64,000 nt of DNA. Source: UBA4733 sp036734945. GTDB taxonomy: Bacteria; Chloroflexota; UBA4733. The notes beneath the pieces are model-generated. The model did not search any database. It saw only the letters and a program-made list of their open reading frames with translations, and was not told where the DNA came from. Positions 7,830 through 16,253 of the stretch are shown here, piece by piece. Made by a program: the position numbers and the translations under genes. How positions within the stretch are numbered: the first letter of the stretch is position 1; the number at the start of each line of letters is the position of its first letter. The stretch is taken from NCBI GenBank assembly GCA_036734945.1, contig DAIMXP010000028.1:6250-70249 (forward strand), written 5' to 3'.

Positions 7830-8841
7830 AGTAGCCGGCCTGGCGATCTACCAGGCCGTGTAATGGCTGCCCCGCAGCGAAGCAACGGATATTGTCGCAC
7901 CAGAAGTCGACCATATGCCGGAACACCGCATCGGTGCGCGGCGCGATGTGCGGCGTGATGACCACGTTCGGCAGTGACCAGAGCGGGCTATCAGCGGCCA
8001 GTGGCTCGGCGCCGACGGTATCGAGTCCGGCCCCGGCGATCCGGCCTGAGCGGAGCGCCGCCACCAGCGCCGCCTCATCCACCAGACGGCCCCGCGCCAC
8101 GTTAATGAGGAATGCTGACGGCTTCATGGCTGCCAGCGCCGCCGCGTCGATGATGGCGACCGTGGCGGCCGTGGCCGGCATCGCCAACGCTACGACATCG
8201 ACCTCTCCCAACGCCGCGTGCAGGTCCGCCTGCTCGAAGGAGCGGTCTACGAATGGCAGATCCCGGCGTGTCCGCGTCATGCCCAGCACCCGCATGCCGA
8301 AGCCGGCCTTGCAAATACGAGCAAGCGCGCTGCCGACCTCACCGACTCCCAGCACGGCGATCGTTTTGCCGAAAAGCTCCACCATCGGCTGGGAGCCGGA
8401 GATGTCCGCTCCCGAACGCCATCGCTGCGCCTGCTGGTCGGCGACGAAAGCAGGCAGGTGGCGGGCGAGCGCCAGCAAGAGCGCCACGGCGTGCTCGGCC
8501 ATCGACTCCGCCATCGGACCTTTGGTCGCCGTGAGGGCCACCTGCTCCGCCGCGACCAACTCCGGGGTGAGGATATCTTCGACCCCAACGGTCATCGCCT
8601 GCACCCAACGCAGCCGGGGAAACTGCGTCAGTACGGCGTTAGAGGGCAGAAATGTCGGCCAGACGATCGCTCCGTCCGCTGTCGCCAGTCGCTCCAGGAA
8701 CGCCGCCGGCGCTGCAATAAGCTCGACCCGCACTTGGGGATGCGCTGCGCACAACCGGCTCAGGTCATCCTCAGTCAAGGCGACCCGAATAGTCGGTGGT
8801 ACCGTGACTACTACCAGCAACGCGCTGTTCTCAGTTGACAT
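7828..8841 (-). CDS. D-isomer-specific 2-hydroxyacid dehydrogenase
   Basis: This NAD(P)-dependent oxidoreductase has 337 residues from ATG 8841 (GGAGG 10 bases upstream; the longer frame from 8934 is unlikely). It shows the two-domain layout of the family: a catalytic domain interrupted by a Rossmann fold with the glycine motif VLGVGEVGSAL, then the Arg in NVARGRLVDE, a Glu in TVGAEPLA and the proton-relay His in ITPHIAPRTD. The TKGPMAESMAEHAVALLL block precedes the Rossmann domain. The substrate is a 2-hydroxy/2-keto acid or a glyoxylate-like compound and cannot be fixed from sequence. Confidence 0.9.
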   Translation of the reverse strand: MSTENSALLVVVTVPPTIRVALTEDDLSRLCAAHPQVRVELIAAPAAFLERLATADGAIVWPTFLPSNAVLTQFPRLRWVQAMTVGVEDILTPELVAAEQVALTATKGPMAESMAEHAVALLLALARHLPAFVADQQAQRWRSGADISGSQPMVELFGKTIAVLGVGEVGSALARICKAGFGMRVLGMTRTRRDLPFVDRSFEQADLHAALGEVDVVALAMPATAATVAIIDAAALAAMKPSAFLINVARGRLVDEAALVAALRSGRIAGAGLDTVGAEPLAADSPLWSLPNVVITPHIAPRTDAVFRHMVDFWCDNIRCFAAGQPLHGLVDRQAGY

Positions 8842-8914
8842 AGTGTGCCCGCCTCCTTCACTCGCGACGGTTCTCGCAGCGTCACTCGCGTGCGGCACGG
8901 CTCGGCGCCGATTG

Positions 8915-8974
8915 GCATCGCCCACGCTTCGCATCGCCCCACGCCTCGCATCGCCCCACGCCTCGCAACCCCCC
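8915..8974 (+). repeat. Short tandem repeat, about 17-bp unit
   Basis: Four tandem copies of GCATCGCCCCACGCCTC lie between the dehydrogenase start and the RuBisCO-like remnant. Copies 2 and 3 (8931-8947 and 8948-8964) are identical, copy 1 lacks one base and has one substitution, and copy 4 is degenerate. It is a slippage-type repeat; no function is evident. Confidence 0.7.
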
Positions 8975-9002
8975 GCGCCGGTGAGGGCGACGTTAGACGC
9001 CG

Positions 9003-9626
9003 TTGCGTTGTAGCATCCTACAATACCAAAGTGCCAAGCGCGACGAAGTCGTGCTCTCCTTCCCCTTTGAGAACGTCGGCGCCAACCTGCCCACCCTCGT
9101 CACCACCGTCGCCGGCAACCTCTTCGAACTACGCGAACTCTCCGCCGTGCGCTTGCTCGGTCTCGACCTGCCCGCCGCCTTCGTTCGTGCCTACTCCGGT
9201 CCCCAGTTCGGCATCGCCGGGACCCGCCGCCTGGCCGGTGTCGACCACCTGCACGTCAACGGTCTGCGGAACAAGTTCTGGGGACCGGACGACTCTGTAG
9301 TGGCCTCCATCCAGGCTTGCCTGACACCCATGTTCGGCGGTTACCAGGCCATGCCCGTCCTCTCCTCCGGTCAGACCGTGCTGCAAGCGCCGGAAACCTA
9401 CAGCCGGAGCGGTACCATCGACCTCATGTACCTGGCGGGCGGCGGCATCATGGCCCATCCCGCCGCCCCGGCAGCCGGCGTCTACGCCCTGCGCCAGGCC
9501 TGGGAAGCGGCGGTAGCGCGCGTGCCGTTGGACGACTACGCTGCCGGCCACCCCGCACTGGCCCAGGCGATGGCGACGTTCGGCGGACGCGCCCGGCCTG
9601 CGGCGCCACCCGCTGCGCCCGCATGA
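9003..9626 (+). pseudogene. RuBisCO-like protein (form IV) with catalytic barrel core deleted
   Basis: Residues 14-78 match the N-terminal/early barrel part of RuBisCO large-chain-like proteins (FPFENVGANLP, TVAGNLFELREL, GPQFGIAGTRRLAGV). Residues 79-190 match the far C-terminal part (DHLHVNGLRNKFW, TPMFGGYQAMPVLSSGQ, LMYLAGGGIMAHP). The segment expected between them, carrying the KPSVGL-type strand, the KDDE metal site and the active-site loops, is absent. The N-terminal domain start is missing too, and initiation would need TTG. The frame is open but the barrel cannot form. It overlaps the kinase fragment by ATGA, which preserves the ancestral operon. Confidence 0.8.
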
Positions 9627-9826
9627 CGAACGGCCTCCGACTCGCCTTCTACGGTGACGACTTCACCGGCTCAACCGACGCCCTGGAAGCCCTCACCAGC
9701 GCCGGGTTGCGCAGCGTGCTCTTCCTGGAGCCGCCCACGGCCCTGCCGGTTGCCCTGCTCAACATCCTGGACCTGGCGGACGACGCACTGGCCGAGCAAG
9801 GCAACGCGGCGTGTCCGTCCCACTAA
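9623..9826 (+). pseudogene. DUF1537 four-carbon acid sugar kinase, truncated
   Basis: The first 35 residues are the classic N-terminus of the DUF1537 (OtnK-type) ATP-dependent kinases: LAFYGDDFTGSTDALE, then AGLRSVLFLEPP. After about residue 42 the sequence no longer follows the family, and it ends in the left terminal repeat of a mobile element at 9806. A complete kinase has about 400 residues and a C-terminal nucleotide-binding domain; here there are 67. Together with the RuBisCO-like remnant it points to a former acid-sugar (apionate/isoapionate-type) pathway. Confidence 0.75.
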
Positions 9827-10727
9827 TAGCGGATACGCCAGTGGTGTATCCGATGCAAATGGCGAGCAGCCGTGCCGGGCGCCGGCCACCCGGCCATAAA
9901 TGGCCGGGCTAACCACCCGCTGCGGCGGGTACCCGCAAAGCACCCTAAAGGGCGCTACGAAGGGGCGACAGGGCGGCGAGTGATGCCCGTGCGCAGCGCT
10001 TCGGCCTCGTCAGTTCGCACTGAGGCGCGTCCGGCGCACGGGGCCGCCCTTGGGGGCAAAGGCAGCCCGAATGCGGGGCCAGGCGGCCTTCCCCAGGAGC
10101 TCCACGGCACGGCCGCTTCGACGGTCACGGCCGCCCTACGGGCGTCGGCGCGGCGTCCGGCGCGCGGCGTCGGCGAGCCGCTCCGGCACGTTGAAGCAAC
10201 AGCAAACGTCGTACAGCAACAGCGCGACGCGCGCTGGCGAGCGGAGCGAGACCGTCGAAGCGGCCGTGCCATCTCCGGCCACTCCTCCTCGGCCTGAAAG
10301 TCGCGCACCATCCAGGTCAGCGCCGTCACAATGGCGCTCGCTCTAGGCCGCCCGGTCTCATCGTACAACCCACAGTCATCGATCACGGCACACCTCCCGA
10401 GGGACGGGACCGATTCGGCCCCCCTCCCTGCGGTCGTTACCGCCCCGCCCGGAACCCTGGGCCGCAAGCGCGGCAATCCATTGTCCGCTGCCCCCGCCAC
10501 GGCTGCCAGTTGAGAGCCTGTACGGTAAAGTCCGCCACACGCTCCCGGCACCCGTAGGCAGCCGTCCCTTGCAGTGCAGCCTCTCGGTTCCCCCACGGCA
10601 GTGGGGGAACCTGGCGAGCGGTGCGAGCCGGAGCGGGCCTCCTCCGCGCCTGCCCGGCGCAAAATGTTTCCAAACGCCTGTAGCGTGTCCGATGGCGTGT
10701 CCGCTATTATAAGGCTTTACACGCCGC
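9806..10727. mobile_element. Non-autonomous element with ~34-bp terminal inverted repeats
   Basis: The left end 9806-9840 and the right end 10693-10727 are imperfect inverted copies. Read inward from either side they share GCGGCGTGT, a variable 7-8 bases, and TAATAGCGGAYACGCCA. Between them (about 850 bases) lie several hairpins (9885-9906; 10587-10610) and one decayed small ORF, but no recognisable transposase. The element abuts and truncates the DUF1537 kinase fragment. No clear target-site duplication is visible. It is probably a MITE-like or internally deleted insertion sequence. Confidence 0.6.
10136..10386 (-). pseudogene. Small unidentified ORF inside the terminal-repeat element, frameshifted
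   Basis: A GTG at 10384-10386 preceded by GGGAGG begins a plausible protein (IDDCGLYDETGRPRAS, then TALTWMVRDFQAEEEWPEM). After about 40 codons this frame turns to Arg/Ser-rich noise, while the neighbouring frame resumes sensible sequence (VALLLYDVCCCFNVPERL) and stops at 10136. This suggests a frameshifted passenger gene. I do not recognise the family; it does not look like a transposase. Confidence 0.3.
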
Positions 10728-10740
10728 AGTGTCCTCGCCA

Positions 10741-12510
10741 TCACGAGGGCCAACTGACCTCGCCCGCCCACAACCGCCGCATCTCCTCCGACGTTTCCAG
10801 TAACTCCGCCAGCGTTCCCTGCGCCATCACCCGCCCCGCAGCGAGCACGACAACACGATCAGCCGTCCGCAATGCCGCACGGCGGTGAGACACGACCAGG
10901 CACGTCGCCTCGCGCCGGGCAAATAGGCGCTCCCATAAGAGCCGCTCCGTGTCCCCGTCCAGCGCGCTGGAGAGATCGTCGATCACCAGCAACTCCGCCT
11001 CCCGCACGAACATGCGGGACGCCGCCGCGCGTTGCACCTGCCCGCCGGAGAGCCGCACGCCACGCGGCCCGACCACCGTCTGCAGCCCCTGCTCCAGGCC
11101 GGTAACATCCCGTTCCAACACGGCGGCCCGCACCGCCCGCTGCAGCCGGGCCGGGTCCGCGCGCAGGCCCAGGAGAATGTTGTCCTGCAGCGATTCGCTG
11201 AACAGACGGGGCGTCTGGGGCGTGTAGGCGGCGCGCGGCGGCCGGAAGAACTCCCGTGGATTACTGACTGTCTCCCCGTTCCAGCGGATGTCACCGCTAT
11301 CGGCCGGCAGCAGGCCCAGCAACGCCTGTAACAGCGTCGACTTCCCCGCGCCGACCCGTCCGGTGATGACGACGAATTCGCCCCGCGCGAGGTGGAGATC
11401 GACGTCGCTGATACCCCGCCTGCTGCTTGGATGCAGATAGGTAAGACCGGCAATATCCAACGTCTCCAGGCCATCGGCGCCTGATCTGGCCGGAGGCAGC
11501 AGTTCCCCAACGGGTGCGGCGCCGGCCACAATTGGCATGCTGGCGACCAGCGCATCAGGCGCCGCGAACGGCACCAGTGCGGCCAGCCGGCCCATCGAGA
11601 CACCGGTCTGCTGGTAGCCCAGGAACCAGCGCGAAATCTCGTCACCGAACCAGGTCAAGGCGTTCAGGTACGTCACGAAGAGCGCGAAGTCGCCCACCGT
11701 GAAGCTTCCGGCCCGCAGCGCCCGCGCCGCCACCAGCAGGACGACCCCCGTGCCGAGGTTGACCACGTTGACATTGAAGCCGTCCAGCAGCCCGCTGAAG
11801 ACCTGATCGCGCAGGTCGGTACGGCGGCGCTGCTCATTGAGTGCTCCCAGGTGGGCAACGACATGCGGCGTGGCGCCGGCCACCTTCACCGCTTGGACCG
11901 CACCGAGCAGGTCGGCCAGAAAGCTCGTGGCCCGCCCCAGCGCCTGCCGGCTGCGCAGCCGGTAGGCGGCGATGGGGCCCTGCGCCTGGTTGACGGCAAT
12001 GACCACGGCCGCCAGCGGCAAGAAGGCGAAGGCAGTGATCGTGGCATTGATCCGCAGCATGATGACCAGCGCTGCCACCACCGTGATCGATCGCCCGGCC
12101 AGGTCCAACCAGGCGTCGATCGACTCCACCACCTCTTCTACGTCGTCCCGGAAGCGACTCATGGCGGCGCCGGATGACTCAGCGAGGGCGACCGCCGCCG
12201 GCGCCTGCAGCACCGCCCGCAGCAGATTCTTACGCAGGAGCGCCATGCTCGTCTGCAGCAAGCTACCCCAACTGAGCGACAGTCCGGCATTGCTGAGCAC
12301 GCCGAACGCTTCCGTCACAACAAAGAGGGCGATCACGGCGCCGACGCCGTTGCGCACCGTTGCCGCCCCGTTCAGCCGATCGAAGAAGGTCAGTGTCACC
12401 AGGCCCAACGGCACCGGCAGCCCGAACACGGCCACCGAACACAGCAACGCGGCGCTAAAACTAGCTGGACTGAAGCGGATCAGCCGCCAGATCACCTGGT
12501 AGGTTTTCAC
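10741..12510 (-). CDS. ABC exporter half-transporter (permease-ATPase fusion)
   Basis: The 589-residue protein has an N-terminal type-I exporter membrane domain (helices at about 15-40, 55-80, 135-175 and 250-300) and a C-terminal nucleotide-binding domain with Walker A GRVGAGKST, signature VRLSGGQ, Walker B LLVIDDLSSALD and switch His in SHRRAAL. The residue after the Walker-B Asp is Asp rather than the catalytic Glu, as in the degenerate site of heterodimeric exporters. It is translationally coupled (ATGA overlap, 12507-12510) to the second half encoded upstream, so the two form one heterodimer. The substrate is unknown. Confidence 0.9.
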   Translation of the reverse strand: MKTYQVIWRLIRFSPASFSAALLCSVAVFGLPVPLGLVTLTFFDRLNGAATVRNGVGAVIALFVVTEAFGVLSNAGLSLSWGSLLQTSMALLRKNLLRAVLQAPAAVALAESSGAAMSRFRDDVEEVVESIDAWLDLAGRSITVVAALVIMLRINATITAFAFLPLAAVVIAVNQAQGPIAAYRLRSRQALGRATSFLADLLGAVQAVKVAGATPHVVAHLGALNEQRRRTDLRDQVFSGLLDGFNVNVVNLGTGVVLLVAARALRAGSFTVGDFALFVTYLNALTWFGDEISRWFLGYQQTGVSMGRLAALVPFAAPDALVASMPIVAGAAPVGELLPPARSGADGLETLDIAGLTYLHPSSRRGISDVDLHLARGEFVVITGRVGAGKSTLLQALLGLLPADSGDIRWNGETVSNPREFFRPPRAAYTPQTPRLFSESLQDNILLGLRADPARLQRAVRAAVLERDVTGLEQGLQTVVGPRGVRLSGGQVQRAAASRMFVREAELLVIDDLSSALDGDTERLLWERLFARREATCLVVSHRRAALRTADRVVVLAAGRVMAQGTLAELLETSEEMRRLWAGEVSWPS

Positions 12511-14302
12511 GCTGCACCTCCCAACAGCTCTTGCTCGCTGCCGCGTAGCAAGGCGGCGAAACGCGACTCCGCATCGCCGGCCAGCGCCGAGCGCGTGCCG
12601 TGTTCCACGATGCGACCGCCGTCCAGCACCAGAATCTCGTCGACCTTTGCCACAGTGCTCAGCCGGTGGGCGATGACGATGGCCGTGCGGCGCGGCTGCC
12701 CTGCCGGCGTCTCCGCACGCAATAGCCGCTCCACCGCCCGGTCGATGCGCGCTTCCGTGGCCGGGTCCAGCCGTGAGGAAGCTTCATCGAGGATGACCAC
12801 CGCCGGGTCGTGCAAGAACACCCGCGCGAAGGCCAGCAGTTGCGCCTCGCCGGCCGACAGGCCTCCCCCGCCCGGCGCCAGCATGCTGTCCAGCCCCGCC
12901 GGCAGTGCGCGGCACCATTCCGTCAGCCCCAGGCCATCCAGTGCCGCCAGGATACGTTCGTCGCCAATGGCCGGATCGAACAGCGTGAGGTTCTCCCGCA
13001 CGCTGGCGGCGAACAGTTGCACCTCCTGCGTCACCATACCGACCTGCCGCCCCAGTTCGGCCAACGGCAACTCCCGTATATCGACGCCACCCAGCAGCAC
13101 CGCGCCAGCGGCCGGGTCGTACAGGCGGCAGAGCAACCTGGCCAGCGTCGTCTTGCCGCTGCCGCTGCGCCCCAACACCCCCAGCACGTTGCCCGGTTTG
13201 ATCTGAAATGAGACATCCCGCAGGATGTCGGCTGTCGTCTCCCTACCGCTGGCATCAGACGCCGGATAGGCAAACGACACAGCCCGAAACTCCACGCCCA
13301 GAGCGCCCGCCGGCAACACGGCGCCCGGACCATCGGTGATGGTGCGCGGCATGCCGTACAGTTGCCGCAGCCGCGCCACGCTGGCGGCCGCCCTCTGGAA
13401 ATCGCGCGCCTGGCGCGTCACCTGCCCTAGCGGCGCCCGGACCATCGTCGTGTACTGAAAAATCAGGTACACCGTGCCGATCGTGATGCTGCCGGCCCGG
13501 AAGAACGAGGCACTGAGGCCAGCGCTGCCGCTGTCGCGGCGGTGAACACCAGGCTGGTCGCGCCGCCCAGCAGACTGCCCGCTAAAAAGGACGCTCTTCC
13601 CCAGCGGATCGTCGCCAGCAGCCGGCTGGACAACCCTCGCAGCACGTACTCCTGAGCGCCGGCCGTCTGGATATCCGGCAGGCCATTCAAGCGTTCTTCT
13701 AGATACCCGAAGAGGTCGGCGACGGCCTGGCGACTGGCCGCCGCAAACCGCGCTCCGGGGTTGCGAAAGCCGTTCATCACTAGCAGCGCCAGGATGCTGA
13801 AGGCGAGCAGCACCAGCCCGATCCGCCGGTCCTCCCGGAAGACCAGTACCAGCACACCTGCCAGCAGCAGCCCATTCCCGACCACGTGCAGCACGAACCG
13901 CGAGAAGAAGTTGGCCAGAACCGTGACATCGCCGTCCAGCCGTTCGATCAATTCGCCCGGCGTGCGGCTGTTGTGGAAAGAGAGGTCCAACTCCAGGCAG
14001 TGTTGCGTCAGATCGGCCCGCAAGGCATTGGTCGCCAGCCAGCCCAGGTTAGCGGCGGTATACCCTTCCACAATGCCGATCACCTGGGTGAGCAGAGCGA
14101 CGCCAAGGTACAGCAAGGCCGCCAGGCTCATTGCTCCCGGCGCACCCCCGGCCTGTGCAGCGTCGATGAAGAAGCGCACGATCTGTGGCTGGACGAGGTC
14201 CAGGCTAATGAGGCCGCCGAGTAGCACCGCCAGCAGCACCGCCATCGGCCAGTGCGGCAGCAAATACGTGCGGAAGAGATAACGATATGGTGTGCGAAGC
14301 AC
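12507..14302 (-). pseudogene. ABC exporter half-transporter, split by a frameshift
   Basis: The first frame (GTG 14302 to stop 13463) holds the membrane domain. The second (to 12507) holds the end of the last helix and a complete ATPase domain with Walker A GRSGSGKTT, signature LSAGEAQ and Walker B VVILDEASSRLD with catalytic Glu. The frames join cleanly if one base is restored near 13530: the membrane helix reads TAATAAALA in one frame and continues SASFFRAGSITIGTVYL in the other. Together they give about 598 codons, the normal length. It is either a recent inactivation, a sequencing error or programmed shifting; I see no slippery heptamer. Confidence 0.8.
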
Positions 14303-14334
14303 GCTGGGTATACCCTTTCAATGCATAATGTTGA

Positions 14335-14689
14335 TGACGGGGGCGCCTGCGGGCGCACCCCACCCGCGCGCTTCGCTTGCCGGCCCTCCCCTTAAAAGGA
14401 GAGGGCCTCGCTGTAACCGGCAGGACGGTTGCAAAAAGCGTAGCCGGATTGCGATGGCGGTGCAGGGGATCAGGTGGCCAGACGATCAGCCCTCGGTACG
14501 CTGCTCCACACCATGCGCCGCGCCTGAGAAGTGCGGGCCGAGACGAAACGCCGCGTTTCCCGTGCTTGACCCTATCAGCCGTGCCGGTGTCCACGACCGC
14601 GGCACCCTCGCAGCGAGGCCCTCTCCTTTTAAGGGGAGGGCCGGCAAGCGAAGCGCGCGGGTGGGGTGCGCCCGCAGGCGCCCCCGTCA
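14335..14689. mobile_element. Palindromic MITE-like element with perfect 79-bp inverted repeats
   Basis: Bases 14335-14413 and 14611-14689 are exact reverse complements of each other, starting TGACGGGGGCGCCTGCGGGC at both outer ends. Each arm also contains an internal small hairpin around CCCTCCCCTTAAAAGGAGAG. The 197-base centre codes for nothing I can recognise. Perfect identity of the arms suggests recent insertion or active gene conversion. It lies between the GTG of the exporter operon and the oxidoreductase gene. Confidence 0.75.
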
Positions 14690-14986
14690 GTGATCGCCGA
14701 CGCTAGCTACTTCGGGTTTCCGAGAAGGGAAAGGTGACTCGAACCCCTAGACGCGCGGCATCCAGACATCGCCTGCGGAACACGAGATGGAGGCCCCCAA
14801 CGTAGCACATGTCATGATCGGCCATCCTCTCTGAACAGTTGGCGCGCACCTGCAAGACAACCGCAGAAGTGAGCGGCCGGTGCTGTCTTCCCGCCATCAT
14901 CACATGCGCGCTCGCCACATGCAACTGTTGTTTCAGGGTGTGGCGCCGCCGGCGTCACGTCTACCCCTGCGCCATCGCCCGTCCTG
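14690..14986. other. Intergenic stretch without recognisable gene
   Basis: Between the palindromic element and the stop codon of the Gfo/Idh gene I find no convincing ORF. A GGGTTCGAGTC-like T-arm mimic on the minus strand near 14730-14745 has no matching acceptor stem. It is probably the decayed promoter side of the exporter operon plus the 3' trailer of the oxidoreductase gene. Confidence 0.4.
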
Positions 14987-16177
14987 TCAGGCCAGCGGGC
15001 GCAGCGTCACGCGCCGCCCTTCGGCGGCGGAAAGATAGGCGGCGTAGATCGCCTCCACCACTGCCTGGCCCAACCGGCCATCGGCCAGTGGCGGCCGGCC
15101 GGCGCGGATCGCTGCCGTGAAGTCCTGCATCTCGTCGCGGAAGCCATAGAGCCAGGCGGCATCAATCTCTGGAAAACTCCAGCCGGCGTTGGTGTGCGAC
15201 TTCTCCTGCAGCGGCGCTCCGGCAAAGATGTCGCCGCTGGGCGCATAGACCTGGAACAGGGAGCTATGGCTGAGGTTGATATTGAAGCGCGCGCGTGCCG
15301 TCAGCAACTGCACGCCATCTTCGATCCCGCCAAGCGCCAGGTCCGAGGCCAGACAGATGGCGTGGCTGCCGTCGGTGAAGGTCAGCGTGACCGCGCTCCA
15401 GTTCTCGACATCCTGCCAGCCGCTCACCAGGTAACCGGCGGCACCGCCGTCGTTCGCCAGGGTCGCCACCTCCGCCGAGACCGCCGCCACTTCGACCGGT
15501 CTGCCGTCCAGGCGCTCGCCCTCGGCCCGCTTCAGGTGCAACGCCAGGCCAATGGGGTGGCTGCCCAGGCGCAGCAGCGCGCCGCCTCCCGCCTCCCGCC
15601 AGCGCATGGCGTAGGCAGCGTGCGAGCCGCTATGGCACTCGCTGGCCCGAATCTCCAACAGCCGGGCGTCGCTCTGCTCCAGCAGTTCCTTTGCCCGTCG
15701 CACCACCGGGCTGTAGACCAGGTTCTCGCCGTACCCGATCTGCACTCCGGCCTCCCTGGCGGCCTGCAGCAGGTCAGCGGCGCTCCGCATAGCCTCCGCC
15801 AGCATCATGCCGCGCGGCAGGTCGCCCACCCGCGTCTCCGGCGCAGCGTCCAGCGGTCCGAAGTAGCCGGTGAGCGGCTTCTCGATCAGCACGTGCCGCC
15901 CGGAGCGCAACGCCGCCAGGGCCAGCGGCGCGTGACTCCGGTTCGGCGTGCAGATATCGACGGCCTCCAGGTCGTCACGCGCCAGCAATGCGGCAGCATC
16001 CTTTACCACTTCGGGGATGGCAAACCGTGCCGCCAGCGCCTCGGCGGAACTCCGCCGTCCGGCAGCGACGGCCACCACCTGCGCCCGCGGGCGCAAACAC
16101 TGCGCATAAGCCTGACAATGCGTGGCCGCCGCGAACCCAGCCCCCAGCAGCCCAATGCGAACCGGCTCGTCCGGCAT
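14987..16177 (-). CDS. Gfo/Idh/MocA-family oxidoreductase
   Basis: This NAD(P)-dependent sugar or inositol dehydrogenase-like protein has 396 residues from ATG 16177 (AAGG just upstream; the 9 residues before it are unlikely). The N-terminal Rossmann motif is RIGLLGAGFAA. The VDICTPNRSHAPLA strand and the catalytic-loop EKP in HVLIEKPL follow. The second domain has the RLGSHPIGLALHL substrate-binding helix with its conserved His. It lies downstream of the SelA-like gene on the same strand with a 76-base gap, so the two may work on the same amino-sugar or sugar acid. Confidence 0.9.
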   Translation of the reverse strand: MPDEPVRIGLLGAGFAAATHCQAYAQCLRPRAQVVAVAAGRRSSAEALAARFAIPEVVKDAAALLARDDLEAVDICTPNRSHAPLALAALRSGRHVLIEKPLTGYFGPLDAAPETRVGDLPRGMMLAEAMRSAADLLQAAREAGVQIGYGENLVYSPVVRRAKELLEQSDARLLEIRASECHSGSHAAYAMRWREAGGGALLRLGSHPIGLALHLKRAEGERLDGRPVEVAAVSAEVATLANDGGAAGYLVSGWQDVENWSAVTLTFTDGSHAICLASDLALGGIEDGVQLLTARARFNINLSHSSLFQVYAPSGDIFAGAPLQEKSHTNAGWSFPEIDAAWLYGFRDEMQDFTAAIRAGRPPLADGRLGQAVVEAIYAAYLSAAEGRRVTLRPLA

Positions 16178-16253
16178 GTACCCTTGCCTCCTCATCCTGA
16201 TCATGCATGTACTTGCTAGTCCACGCGGCCATTATGGCCTTTGTAGGCGCACC

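Noticed and set aside
8915..8974. Tandem repeat considered as a CRISPR array
   Set aside because: The units are 17 bases and directly adjacent, without spacers, and no cas genes are present.
13500..13540. Programmed ribosomal frameshift in the exporter gene
   Set aside because: No slippery heptamer or downstream pseudoknot is visible; mutation or sequencing error is simpler.
14720..14790. tRNA-like T-arm (GGGTTCGAGTC, minus strand)
   Set aside because: The T-stem has a mismatch, and no acceptor, D-arm or anticodon stem can be built around it at tRNA spacing.
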